From Chitinophagales bacterium (GTDB taxonomy: Bacteria; Bacteroidota; Bacteroidia; Chitinophagales; Chitinophagaceae): DNA of 46,548 bases. The notes under the pieces are model-generated. The model was not told the DNA's origin and ran no database searches. It saw nothing but the letters and a program-made list of their open reading frames with translations. The stretch covers positions 1 to 46,548 of the forward strand of contig JAATGJ010000076.1 in the NCBI GenBank assembly GCA_015654695.1, written 5' to 3'. How positions within the stretch are numbered: the first letter of the stretch is position 1; each line of letters opens with the position of its first letter. Positions 24,380 to 33,065 of the stretch are shown in pieces. The translations under genes were made by a program, and so were the position numbers.

Positions 24380-25759
24380 ATGAGCAATTTATTTTCTTCA
24401 CACACAAATCTTGCATCTGTAACATCCCTGAAAGGCAAAAAAATACTTTTCGCGACTTTCCCGGCTGACGGGCACTTTAATCCATTGACAGGACTGGCTG
24501 TTCATTTAAAATGGCTGGGCTGTGATGTACGCTGGTACACTTCTAATAAATATGCAGGGAAACTCCAAAGATTGAATATTCAGCATTTCCCTTTCAAAAA
24601 AGCCGTAGATATCGCCGACCTGGAGAATATTTTTCCCGAGCGTGATTCAATTAAAGGCCAGGTAGCCAAACTGAAGTTCGACATCATTAATGCGTTTATT
24701 CTTCGCGGACCGGAGTTTTATGTTGACCTCCTGGAGATACATAAAAGTTTTCCATTTGATGTTTTAGTGGCCGATTGCGCATTTACAGGAATCCCGTTTG
24801 TCGCTGATAAAATGAACATACCGGTTATCTCAATAGGAGTATTACCGCTTACAGAAACTTCGAAAGATCTTCCTCCTGCAGGTCTTGGACTGACACCCAC
24901 CCATTCTATATGGGGGAGAATAAAACAAAGCGTACTCCGGTTAGCAGCCGACCTTATTTTTTTCCGTGAACCAAATAAAGTAATGAAAAAAGTTCTGACA
25001 GCAAACGGAATTGACACACTCAACACCAATGTATTCGACCTGATGGTAAAAAAATCAACCCTACTCTTACAAAGTGGTACACCGGGTTTTGAATATTATC
25101 GTAGTGACCTGGGGAAAAACATTCGTTTCATTGGTTCACTATTACCTTACCAGTCAAAAAAACAAACAACGCAATGGACAGATGAAAGACTGAACAGGTA
25201 CCAGCAAATAATAGTAGTGACACAAGGCACTGTTGAAAAAAATGTTGAAAAGATCCTTGTACCCACACTGGAAGCATTTAAGGATACAGATGTATTAGTC
25301 ATCGCCACTACGGGCGGAACTGGTACATCTGAATTGAAAAAAAGGTTTCCGCACAACAACCTGGTGATTGAAGATTTTATTCCCTTTGGCGATATCATGC
25401 CTTATGCTGATGTATATATTACCAACGGTGGTTATGGAGGCGTGATGCTGGGAATAGAAAATCAATTACCCTTAGTAGTGGCCGGTGTGCATGAAGGTAA
25501 AAATGAGATCAACGCCAGGATCGGGTATTTTGAACTGGGCATTAACCTGAAAACAGAATGGCCAAAGCCCGAACAAATGAAGAAGGCTATTGAAGAAGTG
25601 ACCAGGAATAAAAAATACAAAGAGAATGTAGTAAACCTGGCAAAAGAGTTCAGCCATTACAACCCGAATGAACTCTGCGCCCGGTATATCAAAGAAGTTT
25701 TACAAAAAACAGGGAGGCTATATATCAGCAGAAAAAAAGAAGAGGAAAAGATATACTAA
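24380..25759 (+). CDS. Glycosyltransferase, GT1/YjiC-like
   Basis: A 459-residue GT-B fold glycosyltransferase using a nucleotide sugar. N-terminal motif KKILFATFPADGHFNPLTGL (about 20-39) and acceptor region LVADCAFTGIPFVADKMNIP; C-terminal donor site IIVVTQGTVEKN (about 276-287), EDFIPFGDIMPYADVYITNG and GGYGGVMLGIENQLPLVVA, with GVHEGKNEINARIGYFELG. It resembles the macrolide/flavonoid transferase group. The acceptor is unknown. It is followed by a strong terminator. It is divergent from the Mur ligase by 155 bases. Confidence 0.91.
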   Translation: MSNLFSSHTNLASVTSLKGKKILFATFPADGHFNPLTGLAVHLKWLGCDVRWYTSNKYAGKLQRLNIQHFPFKKAVDIADLENIFPERDSIKGQVAKLKFDIINAFILRGPEFYVDLLEIHKSFPFDVLVADCAFTGIPFVADKMNIPVISIGVLPLTETSKDLPPAGLGLTPTHSIWGRIKQSVLRLAADLIFFREPNKVMKKVLTANGIDTLNTNVFDLMVKKSTLLLQSGTPGFEYYRSDLGKNIRFIGSLLPYQSKKQTTQWTDERLNRYQQIIVVTQGTVEKNVEKILVPTLEAFKDTDVLVIATTGGTGTSELKKRFPHNNLVIEDFIPFGDIMPYADVYITNGGYGGVMLGIENQLPLVVAGVHEGKNEINARIGYFELGINLKTEWPKPEQMKKAIEEVTRNKKYKENVVNLAKEFSHYNPNELCARYIKEVLQKTGRLYISRKKEEEKIY

Positions 25760-25783
25760 GTACCGGACGCTGAAACCAACGCT

Positions 25784-25820
25784 TGCCTGTCCTGTTTGAA
25801 ACGGGGCAGGCATTTTTTTA
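25784..25820. terminator. Bidirectional intrinsic terminator
   Basis: A stem of nine pairs (TGCCTGTCC at 25784-25792 with the complementary GGGGCAGGCA at 25803-25812, one G-T wobble) is followed on the plus strand by seven T residues. It lies between the convergent glycosyltransferase gene and the YdeI-like gene, whose stop codon begins in the T run. Confidence 0.85.
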
Positions 25821-26330
25821 CAAAAGGTTTTTCTTACTATGGCTACGTATCATTTCTCCATAGCCTTGCTTCTTAGCTAAAGCCGTTACAGCCCATGCTA
25901 TTCGTTTGGCTTTTGTTTCTACCGTTTTTGCGCTGTCAATCCATTTGCTGAAGTAGCGCTGGTGAGAAGCTGCGAGTGTCTTAAAGAATTCTATAGCCGC
26001 AGGTTCATCAGCCAGGCAATCCATAAAATCTTTATTGAACTGAAATGTTCTTTTATCTTCTTCCAGCTTTACTTTTACCATCGCCCCTTTCCTTTCACCC
26101 ATACCTTTTCGCATATCTGCATTCACCGCCATAATAAAAACTCCGCCACCCATGGGCATCAGGGCGATATGCTCAATAGGATATTTGTCCAGCTTTCCCC
26201 TGACACGAAATGATTTTTTATTACCGGGCTTTAATTGCTGCGCAATATCCACCGGGATCTCGATATAGGTCCAGCCGGTCTTTTCGCCCTGTGCTGAAAA
26301 TTGTTTTAGCGTAGCCGTAAATTCAATCAT
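25818..26330 (-). CDS. YdeI/OmpD-associated-type protein with DUF1905 domain
   Basis: A 170-residue protein with the DUF1905 beta-barrel at the N-terminus (FTATLKQFSAQGEKTGWTYI, then IPVDIAQQLKPGNKKSFRVR, GGVFIMAVNADMRK) and a YdeI-type helical tail (EFFKTLAASHQRYFSKWIDS, then AKTVETKAKRIAWAV). These domains are widespread in Bacteroidota, and the name comes from a Salmonella gene near ompD. The molecular function is not known. No signal or membrane segment is present. It is monocistronic. Confidence 0.85.
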   Translation of the reverse strand: MIEFTATLKQFSAQGEKTGWTYIEIPVDIAQQLKPGNKKSFRVRGKLDKYPIEHIALMPMGGGVFIMAVNADMRKGMGERKGAMVKVKLEEDKRTFQFNKDFMDCLADEPAAIEFFKTLAASHQRYFSKWIDSAKTVETKAKRIAWAVTALAKKQGYGEMIRSHSKKNLL

Positions 26331-26397
26331 AGCTTTGATGAATAATTAAATTTCGGTATTGCAATTGAAATCAGCAACATTCTTTAAATCAGTTTAT

Positions 26398-26850
26398 ATG
26401 AAAAAGCCCATCTCTTTATTTTTTGAAAAATTTTCAGCTAAAGTAACCAAAGCCACAGGGAAACCACTGGCATTTATACTAGCCTGTTTCATTATTATTG
26501 GCTGGGCAATAACCGGTCCCTTTTTTCATTATTCAGACACCTGGCAATTAGTCATTAACACCGGCACTACCATTATTACTTTCCTGATGGTATTCGTCAT
26601 CCAGCAGTCGCAGAATAAAGATACGCTTGCCCTTCAGCTAAAATTAAATGAACTGATAGCGGCAACGGCCACCGCAAGTAACCGGCTGGTAGATGTAGAA
26701 GATCTCACGGCAGCAGAACTGGAAACCCTGAAAAAATTTTATATTAAACTATCCGAACTTGCGAAGAAGGAAGATAACATACACGCTACTCATTCTGTTG
26801 ATGAGGCAAAAGAGATACACCTGCATAAGAAAAGGATAGCTAAAAAATAA
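26398..26850 (+). CDS. Low-affinity iron permease-family membrane protein
   Basis: A 150-residue protein from the ATG at 26398 (MKKPISLFFEKFSAKVTKAT). Two hydrophobic segments are seen: PLAFILACFIIIGWAITGP (about 23-41) and VINTGTTIITFLMVFVIQQS (about 53-72). Motifs GTTIITFLMVFVIQQSQNKD followed by LQLKLNELI match the bacterial low-affinity iron permease family. The C-terminal part is a charged helix. In fungi the related Fet4 transports Fe(II), but a transport role for the short bacterial form is not established. Confidence 0.83.
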   Translation: MKKPISLFFEKFSAKVTKATGKPLAFILACFIIIGWAITGPFFHYSDTWQLVINTGTTIITFLMVFVIQQSQNKDTLALQLKLNELIAATATASNRLVDVEDLTAAELETLKKFYIKLSELAKKEDNIHATHSVDEAKEIHLHKKRIAKK

Positions 26851-26984
26851 ATCATCTTACCCTGTCTTATTTCACCGCCTGGAAAGGTTAAAAGATTTTA
26901 AAATTCCTGTCCGTTACTGAATGATAATTTTCCCCGGCTTATATTTAAAGATATTTAACGCGGATCACTAACGGCGATCATTCC

Positions 26985-29432
26985 ATGAATAAATTTTTTA
27001 CTCTTATCTTCCGCAAATTATTGTTCACTTTCTGTTCCCTGGTGTTTGTAACACTGGTGAATGCGCAACTTGTTAGGTCGGGCAAGGATGGTACTCCCAT
27101 TAAGATCACAGTAACTAATCCCAAAAAAGAACCTGTTCCGTTTGCTACCATCACTGTTACTGACAGAAATGATTCTCTACGGTCTGAAAAAAAAGTAGCC
27201 GATAGCAGCGGGGTAGCTTTATTTATACTTTCAAAAGGAGTTCAGTATATCATTTCAATTTCCGCTATTAATTATCAGCCACAGGAAAAAGGTATAACAG
27301 TTACTGACAATCAAAAAACATTTTCTCTTTCGTTAGAATCTGCCGCAAAAACACTGGGGGGTGTAGTAGTCACATCATCCAAACCGCTCATGCGCCAGGA
27401 AGATGATAAAACCATTGTTGATCCGGAGAATCTTGTTGCGGCCTCTACCAACGGTTATGAAGTAATAGAAAAAACACCGGGGCTTTTTGTTGACCAGGAT
27501 GGTAATATTTATATCAGCAGCCTTACCCCCGCTACTGTACAGATCAATGGCCGTGATATGAAGATGAGCGCCGGTGATGTGGCGACCCTGCTGAAAAGCC
27601 TGCCTCCTAATTCCATTTCAAAAATTGAAATAGTAAGAACGCCTTCAGCCAAATACGATGCATCCAGTACCGGGGGCATTGTCAATGTTGTATTAAAGAA
27701 AGGTGTAAAGATCGGCATGACTGGCAGCGTAAATGGGGGTATGCAACAGGGAACTTATGGCAACCAGTTCATCGGTTTCAACCTGAATAATAATGATGGT
27801 AATAAAAGCTCATTCCTGAACCTGAATTACAGTAAGCGGAACACGTACGAAAAAATAATAACTGACCGCATTTTTGCTCCTGACTCCATGCTAAGCCAGG
27901 ATGCTTTTACTAAATACCCGGCTACTACTTATTCTGCCGGTTATGGTCTCACCTTTCCAATAGGTAAAAAATGGGATATTGATTTTGGCACCAGCGCCAG
28001 CCTGAATGATTTTGATAATAAAACCAGTAACCGCAGTGTGATCAAAAAGATCAGCACCTCCCAAACCCTCACCGATAACCTGAACCAGGTAACCAACAAT
28101 GGAAGCTCTCTAAACTTCAGATCCGGTGTGGAGGGCAAACTAAAAATTGATTCTATAGGTTCTGAATGGAACAACGATATATTTTACAACTTTACCCAGA
28201 ATAAATCGGAGCAGGTGTTTGCTACTTATTTTTACACCCCCTTTTTAACAATTACGGGAGGGGATGGTAAAGGTGATAGTAAACGGAATTTTTTCCACCT
28301 GCAATCTGACCTGAAGCTAAAGATGAAGAAAAGATTTACTTTGGAAATAGGCGCAAAATCTTCCCTGCTCAATTTCAAGAGTATCACTGATTATTACAAG
28401 GAATCCGGTGGCAACCGTATAAAAGATCCGGGCCGTACCAATACATTCAATTACAACGAAAATATCAATTCGCTTTACCTGCAGGGGTCGCAAACCTTCG
28501 GAAAAGATATCGTTCTAAAAGCCGGCACACGCCTTGAAAATACCAATATGGAAGGAAGGCAGATCATCCCGGATGATACTTCTTTCAATATTCACAGAAC
28601 TGACTTCTTTCCTTACATCTATCTCAGCAAAGTGATTATGAAGATCGCCGGTTATGACCTGAGAGCTTATCTGGTTTACCGGCGCACTATCAGCAGACCG
28701 GTATATGAACAACTGAATCCTTTTCCAAGATACGTTGATCAATACCTTTCGGAAGCAGGCAACCCTTCCTTGCGTCCGCAGTTCACTCAAAACTATGAAG
28801 CTAATATCAGTGTAGATGAACGCCCCCTCCTCGCCGTAGGTGTCAATGATACCAAAGACATTTTCACCAATGTTATTTACCAGGCGGATACCAGCCAGAG
28901 CCAGGCTTACAGAACGTATGACAATCTCGGAAAAAACAAAGAATGGTATTTACGCGGTCTCGGCGTAATACCTCCGGGCAAAAGATATTTCTTTGTACTG
29001 GGTGTACAGTATAATCATAATTTCTACCAGGGATTGTATGAAAATCAACCGCTGTCTTTTAAGAAAGGGACCTGGACTTTCTTTACTTACCAGACATTCA
29101 AAATTGATAAACGTTCTGTTATTACATTAAACGGGTTTATGAGGTTGAAAGGTCAGCAGCAATTTTATGAGCTTACATCATTTGGCTCATTGAATGCAAG
29201 TGTAAACAGGAAGTTCCTCAAAGAAAAACTGGTAGTGACACTTAGCCTGGGTGATATGTTTGCCACTAACAAAAACAATTTCACTATTAAACAGGGTTCT
29301 GTTGATGCCAGTGGGTTCCGGCAAGCGGATACAAGACGCTTTGGAATAAATATCCGCTATAGCTTTGGTATCCGTAAAAAGGAAGAATCCAACAATATCT
29401 TCAACGTAGAATCGCCTGAAAAAGCAAACTAG
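26985..29432 (+). CDS. Outer-membrane beta-barrel protein, TonB-receptor-like
   Basis: An 815-residue outer-membrane protein. Signal peptide to about residue 26 (MNKFFTLIFRKLLFTFCSLV). A carboxypeptidase-regulatory-like domain (IKITVTNPKKEPVPFATITV to about 115), a plug-like region (EVIEKTPGLFVDQDGNIYIS, INGRDMKMSAGDVATLLKSL, then YDASSTGGIVNVVLKK), and an outer-membrane barrel of the OMP_b-brl_3 type follow. The end INIRYSFGIRKKEESNNIFN leaves a charged tail after the last strand. Substrate unknown. It is followed 61 bases later by a T9SS cargo gene. Confidence 0.9.
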   Translation: MNKFFTLIFRKLLFTFCSLVFVTLVNAQLVRSGKDGTPIKITVTNPKKEPVPFATITVTDRNDSLRSEKKVADSSGVALFILSKGVQYIISISAINYQPQEKGITVTDNQKTFSLSLESAAKTLGGVVVTSSKPLMRQEDDKTIVDPENLVAASTNGYEVIEKTPGLFVDQDGNIYISSLTPATVQINGRDMKMSAGDVATLLKSLPPNSISKIEIVRTPSAKYDASSTGGIVNVVLKKGVKIGMTGSVNGGMQQGTYGNQFIGFNLNNNDGNKSSFLNLNYSKRNTYEKIITDRIFAPDSMLSQDAFTKYPATTYSAGYGLTFPIGKKWDIDFGTSASLNDFDNKTSNRSVIKKISTSQTLTDNLNQVTNNGSSLNFRSGVEGKLKIDSIGSEWNNDIFYNFTQNKSEQVFATYFYTPFLTITGGDGKGDSKRNFFHLQSDLKLKMKKRFTLEIGAKSSLLNFKSITDYYKESGGNRIKDPGRTNTFNYNENINSLYLQGSQTFGKDIVLKAGTRLENTNMEGRQIIPDDTSFNIHRTDFFPYIYLSKVIMKIAGYDLRAYLVYRRTISRPVYEQLNPFPRYVDQYLSEAGNPSLRPQFTQNYEANISVDERPLLAVGVNDTKDIFTNVIYQADTSQSQAYRTYDNLGKNKEWYLRGLGVIPPGKRYFFVLGVQYNHNFYQGLYENQPLSFKKGTWTFFTYQTFKIDKRSVITLNGFMRLKGQQQFYELTSFGSLNASVNRKFLKEKLVVTLSLGDMFATNKNNFTIKQGSVDASGFRQADTRRFGINIRYSFGIRKKEESNNIFNVESPEKAN

Positions 29433-29544
29433 TAAGCAGGGTAATAAAAATAATTCTCCCGGGCTTATGTAAATAAAATGTAACAGCATCTTATTGTCGT
29501 TCCCTGGTCTGTTTTCTTACATTCATTCACACAAACTAAAAGCC

Positions 29545-30744
29545 ATGCGACAACTGCGCCACTTCATCTTCATCAGCATTTTTTTATATGTCTGCACCTC
29601 ACGTTCAATCAGCCAGGATGTGATGGATCCCGGGAAAGAAGCAATATCCAAATCATCCAAACCACAAAAATTTGATAGCCAGCTTACAAAACTTGTCAAT
29701 AAACCCGGTGTTGCCGATGCTTATCCTTTTCTTTCCGGCGATGGCCTGCGTTTATATTTTACTTCTAACCGGGAAGGTGGTCATGGTCGTTTTTTTATCA
29801 GCAAAAGAAATAATATACATGAACCTTTTGACGAACCGACAATACTAAGCAAATACCTGACCGATGGATATTATGCCGGTTCATTGACCGCCGACGAATT
29901 AACACTATGTTTGGTAAAGTCTGGTAAAATGTATATCTCAAAAAGAAAAAGTCTGTATGGTGAGTTCAGTGAACCTGTCCAGGTAAAAGGCATCAAAGAG
30001 AATTATCATTTTGGCCCAGCTATTTCCCCGGATGGAAACGAGATCATTGTTATGTCAACAGAAAATTGCAGTGAAATAGTCCGGGTATATAAAAAGGTTT
30101 CAGAAAATGAGTTTTTCGAAGCAGGCGAATTACCCATACCAGATGGCTCAGATCCGGGACCGGGTCAATTCAGTAAAGACGGCTTGTCCTATTACTTCAG
30201 TTTTGAAAATCCCAATAAAGAAGTTTCCATCTGGCGTTATAGCAGGTTATCTGTTACAGGTAAATTTGTTGACCTGGAAGAATTGCCCGTAAAAATAAAT
30301 GCGCTTCAGCGGAATTTTCAGCCAACAATAAATGCCGATGCCTCCATCATTGTACATACTACTTCGCAAAATGATCTCTGGGAAGAAGATGATATTGTAG
30401 TAGTAAATGATCCGGATAAGGCGCTTGCTGCGCCGGAACAATTTACCAGTATTGTAAAAAATAATGATCATTCTTTAACCGTAAAGGGCAAGGTTACTAC
30501 ACTTCAAATAAGAACTTTTCCGAATCCTTTCCAGGGCGATATTATTCTTGAAATGACCCTGGCGCCGGGTGAAGGCACTGTGTTTATACTATATGATATA
30601 AGTGGCAGGCTGATAAAAAAACAACTCATAGTCAGTACGAAAACAAATATCCGGCTGGCTAACCTGCCATCAGCTACCTATATCTACCAGGTAATTGATG
30701 GCAGAAAAAAACTTATTTCTTCGGGTAAACTGGTAAAAGGATAG
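29545..30744 (+). CDS. PD40 beta-propeller protein with T9SS C-terminal sorting domain
   Basis: A 399-residue surface or secreted protein from the ATG at 29545 (MRQLRHFIFISIFLYVCTSR). Propeller-like repeats include AYPFLSGDGLRLYFTSNREG, AISPDGNEIIVMSTENC, QFSKDGLSYYFSFENP and QPTINADASIIVHTTSQNDL. The last 75 residues are a type-A T9SS sorting domain: FPNPFQGDIILEM (about 326-338), ILYDISGRLIKKQ, LANLPSATYIYQV and SSGKLVKG. So the organism has a type IX secretion system. No catalytic domain is evident. It lies 112 bases downstream of the outer-membrane barrel. Confidence 0.88.
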   Translation: MRQLRHFIFISIFLYVCTSRSISQDVMDPGKEAISKSSKPQKFDSQLTKLVNKPGVADAYPFLSGDGLRLYFTSNREGGHGRFFISKRNNIHEPFDEPTILSKYLTDGYYAGSLTADELTLCLVKSGKMYISKRKSLYGEFSEPVQVKGIKENYHFGPAISPDGNEIIVMSTENCSEIVRVYKKVSENEFFEAGELPIPDGSDPGPGQFSKDGLSYYFSFENPNKEVSIWRYSRLSVTGKFVDLEELPVKINALQRNFQPTINADASIIVHTTSQNDLWEEDDIVVVNDPDKALAAPEQFTSIVKNNDHSLTVKGKVTTLQIRTFPNPFQGDIILEMTLAPGEGTVFILYDISGRLIKKQLIVSTKTNIRLANLPSATYIYQVIDGRKKLISSGKLVKG

Positions 30745-30904
30745 AACAAGCAGGGCTGGTAATTTTTTTCAACTGCTTCTCTTTTACAGGATACATGTAG
30801 GAGCCATTCTTTTAACGTATTCTCTTAAAAATAAAAGCCGTTTATAACTATTAAACCCTTACCTTCGCCCCGTTAATTTGAGTTCTTCTGCATCTTGTAA
30901 GTGA

Positions 30905-31018
30905 ATGAACTTTCTGCTACGTAAAAACATGCTAATAGTCAGTCTTCTTATGCCTTGCGTTTTTCTCAAGTATTATTTATTTATCAATTTATTTACGAAT
31001 GAACATTTATGTTTCTAA
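30905..31018 (+). CDS. Candidate leader peptide overlapping the RRM gene
   Basis: A 37-codon frame (MNFLLRKNMLIVSLLMPCVF, then LKYYLFINLFTNEHLCF) begins with ATG at 30905 and ends with TAA at 31016-31018, 20 bases inside the RNA-binding protein gene in another frame. It is hydrophobic and could be a translated leader whose termination affects the downstream start. It may equally be chance, since the leader is AT-rich. Confidence 0.3.
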   Translation: MNFLLRKNMLIVSLLMPCVFLKYYLFINLFTNEHLCF

Positions 31019-31286
31019 TTTAAGTTTCTCCGTACAGGATGATGACTTAAGAGGATTTTTTTCAGAGTATGGTGAAGTTTCTTCTGCCAAAGTGATTATG
31101 GACAAATACACAAACCGCAGCAAAGGCTTCGGATTTGTAGAAATGCCTGATGATGCAGCTGCTCAAAAAGCAATTGCTGAACTTGACGGCGGTATGGTTG
31201 AAGGCCGTGCTATTAAAGTAATGGTCGCTAAGCCGAAAGAGGAAAGAAGCAATAACAAGCCTTCTTATTCTAACAGCCGCTGGTAA
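30999..31286 (+). CDS. RRM-type RNA-binding protein
   Basis: A 95-residue single-domain RNA recognition motif. RNP2 is MNIYVSNLSF (1-10) and RNP1 is SKGFGFVEM (about 42-50). The rest of the fold follows, with AIAELDGGMVEGRAIKVMVA, then a short basic tail (KPKEERSNNKPSYSNSR). Such small RRM proteins in Bacteroidota resemble cyanobacterial Rbps and are thought to act in RNA metabolism or cold response. The leader is at least 130 bases with another small frame in it. The next gene, of unknown function, starts 91 bases downstream. Confidence 0.95.
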   Translation: MNIYVSNLSFSVQDDDLRGFFSEYGEVSSAKVIMDKYTNRSKGFGFVEMPDDAAAQKAIAELDGGMVEGRAIKVMVAKPKEERSNNKPSYSNSRW

Positions 31287-31377
31287 TTATCTCCGACAAC
31301 AGAGTTATTACAGGATAGAAAAGGGGGGGCAACAATACTGCTCTCCTTTTTATTTTTTTACTTTAAACATTTTAATT

Positions 31378-31629
31378 ATGACTAATGACCTGATTGAAAA
31401 ATATGTAGCTCCAAGACATGCCGGAGAGAAAGAAATTAAAATATTCTTTAAACAACGCAGTACTATCACCGGTATATTCATTAAAGGAACCGACTACGAT
31501 GAACTTCGCTCAAAGAATTTCTGGCGGATAGTTACCAATACAAGTATTGAAACCTGGAAAAAGACAAAAGATGTCAACCTGGCTAAAATATTCAATGGCA
31601 CTGAGTTTACAAGACTCGCTGAAGATTAA
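31378..31629 (+). CDS. Small conserved hypothetical protein
   Basis: An 83-residue protein starting MTNDLIEKYVAPRHAGEKEI. No family is recognised. It contains KIFFKQRSTITGIFIKGTDY, beta-rich, and ends SIETWKKTKDVNLAKIFNGT. There is no signal or membrane segment. It follows the RRM gene on the same strand (91 bases) and is closed by a strong palindromic terminator 24 bases downstream. That arrangement suggests a short two-gene unit. Confidence 0.75.
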   Translation: MTNDLIEKYVAPRHAGEKEIKIFFKQRSTITGIFIKGTDYDELRSKNFWRIVTNTSIETWKKTKDVNLAKIFNGTEFTRLAED

Positions 31630-31652
31630 AAAACACTGACAAGTACTTATAA

Positions 31653-31690
31653 TAAAACCTCCGGAATTCCGGAGGTTTTAATTTTTTATT
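31653..31690. terminator. 28-base perfect palindrome terminator
   Basis: TAAAACCTCCGGAA and TTCCGGAGGTTTTA (31653-31680) form a perfect palindrome followed by ATTTTTTATT. It ends the RRM/unknown unit and probably also the convergent DsbA-like gene at 31717, since the stem is flanked by an A run on the other side. Confidence 0.9.
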
Positions 31691-31716
31691 GACCCAGAGC
31701 CCATTTTATCAGGAAA

Positions 31717-32286
31717 CTATGCTCTTTGTTTTGCTGTTGTTTTTTTCTTTGTTTTCTTCAGCGCCAGCTCAATAGCTGCACTAAGGTTAGCAAAGGTGGG
31801 CTTGCCGGTAAACGGCTCATCGTTGATAAAGAATGCAGGCAAATCCTTCACTCCCCGGCCTATCCCTTCTTTCAGGTCATCCTGCACCTGCCAGCCATAG
31901 ATACCATTTACAAGGTCGTCAAGGAATTTCTTATTATTTACCCCCGCCTCTTTAGAATGAAGCTTCAGGCTGGTAGTTCCAAGGTTACGACGGTTGTTGA
32001 ACAATACATTATGCATTTCCCAGAATTTACCTTCCTGGGCAGCAGCCACAGCAGCCTCACCAGCTTTCATGCTGCGCTGGTGAATACGGGTAAGCGGAAA
32101 ATGACGAAAATTGAATCGGATTTTCCCTTCATATTCTTCGAGTAATTGCTTCACAACTTCATTCGCCTTGGCACAATCTTCATTTTCGTACTCTCCAAAC
32201 TCCATCAACGTTACCGGGGCGTCTTTACTACCTACAAAAATTTCTTTGGGTTCAATGATAATTTCGATCTCTTTTTTAAATGCCAT
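31717..32286 (-). CDS. DsbA-fold thioredoxin-like protein lacking the nucleophilic Cys
   Basis: A 189-residue protein of the DsbA/thioredoxin_4 type. Typical order: VGSKDAPVTLMEFGEYENED (about 18-37), then helical insertion, GVKDLPAFFINDEPFTGKP with the cis-Pro (about 144-162). The active-site position that is CxxC in relatives reads YENEDC: the first Cys is replaced by Asn and only the second Cys (about residue 38) is kept. It has no signal peptide, so a cytosolic role is likely. A classical dithiol oxidase reaction is not expected. Lys-rich C-terminal tail (KKTKKKTTAKQRA). Confidence 0.86.
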   Translation of the reverse strand: MAFKKEIEIIIEPKEIFVGSKDAPVTLMEFGEYENEDCAKANEVVKQLLEEYEGKIRFNFRHFPLTRIHQRSMKAGEAAVAAAQEGKFWEMHNVLFNNRRNLGTTSLKLHSKEAGVNNKKFLDDLVNGIYGWQVQDDLKEGIGRGVKDLPAFFINDEPFTGKPTFANLSAAIELALKKTKKKTTAKQRA

Positions 32287-32292
32287 TTTTTA

Positions 32293-32298
32293 TCTCCT
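32293..32298 (-). promoter_or_regulatory. Strong Shine-Dalgarno site for the DsbA-like gene
   Basis: On the minus strand the start ATG (32284-32286) is preceded by AGGAGA with six bases between. Most genes in this window have no such purine box, as is normal in Bacteroidota. This one stands out and may mean high expression or a foreign origin. Confidence 0.7.
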
Positions 32299-33065
32299 TT
32301 TTTTATATCTGCCTAAGTCTTAAGGACTTCAGGCTGATCATCTATATAACAATTTCCTGGTTATTTGGTTGAATTATTTTGGCTTTTCCAGGGGATTTAA
32401 CCACTACGAAAGCGGTTGAAGATAGTATTTTTTTTATCCCATGGTTCTACTCAAAAAATTAAATTTATAAACGGTATATCCCCATTTTGAGAATCAAGGA
32501 GATAGCGGATAATAAATAAATTGCCGGGGCACAAAAATGGCTTACTAATATGAATAACTGAATAGAAAAAAGCCGGGTAAACCCTTTTATTTCTACGCAT
32601 TAGTGATTACAAAAGAGCGCCGGAGCTTTCCCAAAAAGCAGGGCTACTTAGAGGTTTTCTTTCCGAAACCTTACTAAAAAACAGGATAATCGTTAAAAAT
32701 GGAAAAGTTATTACTGCGTAAAAAAATCGTTTTGAAAATAATAAAATCGTTGGGCATCATGCACCCCATCCCCTGAAATGCACTATCACAGTGGGTTTTA
32801 AGGTTTAATTATCAGCTTTACCGTTCCCAAATGGACAATAAGTTGGTTTGCGGGGCGATTGCCCGCTCGTTACTTTTACATCATCGAAACAAAAAATACC
32901 CTACGGCAGGTCTAAATGCCGCTCCCCACTTAACGGGCCCCATTTGAAACTCCACTTTTGTTTGCCCGGTTGCCCCATACTCATTAGTACATACATTTTT
33001 TGCTTGCTCCAAAATCGTATTAACAATCATAAATAAAAAGATTATTAACCTTTAAAATTAGAATT
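32299..33065. other. Long intergenic region between the DsbA-like gene and the secreted protein
   Basis: I see no gene with support. A 25-codon frame at 32699-32776 (MEKLLLRKKIVLKIIKSLGI...) has no context. The right part carries the promoter-like block shared with the paralogue locus (entry at 32838). The rest is AT-rich, with a weak GGGTAAACCC hairpin near 32575. Confidence 0.5.
32838..32880 (+). promoter_or_regulatory. Promoter-like block, copy A, upstream of a small secreted protein
   Basis: ATAAGTTGGTTTG (32838-32850), a 20-base spacer and TACTTTTACA (32871-32880). The copy at 41465-41507 has ATAAGTTGGCTTG, again exactly 20 bases, then TACTTTTACA. The TTG and TACTTTTA boxes fit a Bacteroidota -33/-7 pair loosely. 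The leader to the start codon is about 185 bases. Confidence 0.65.

Noticed and set aside
32699-32776. 25-codon frame in the long intergenic region
   Set aside because: No ribosome site, no context and no conserved feature; too short to support.
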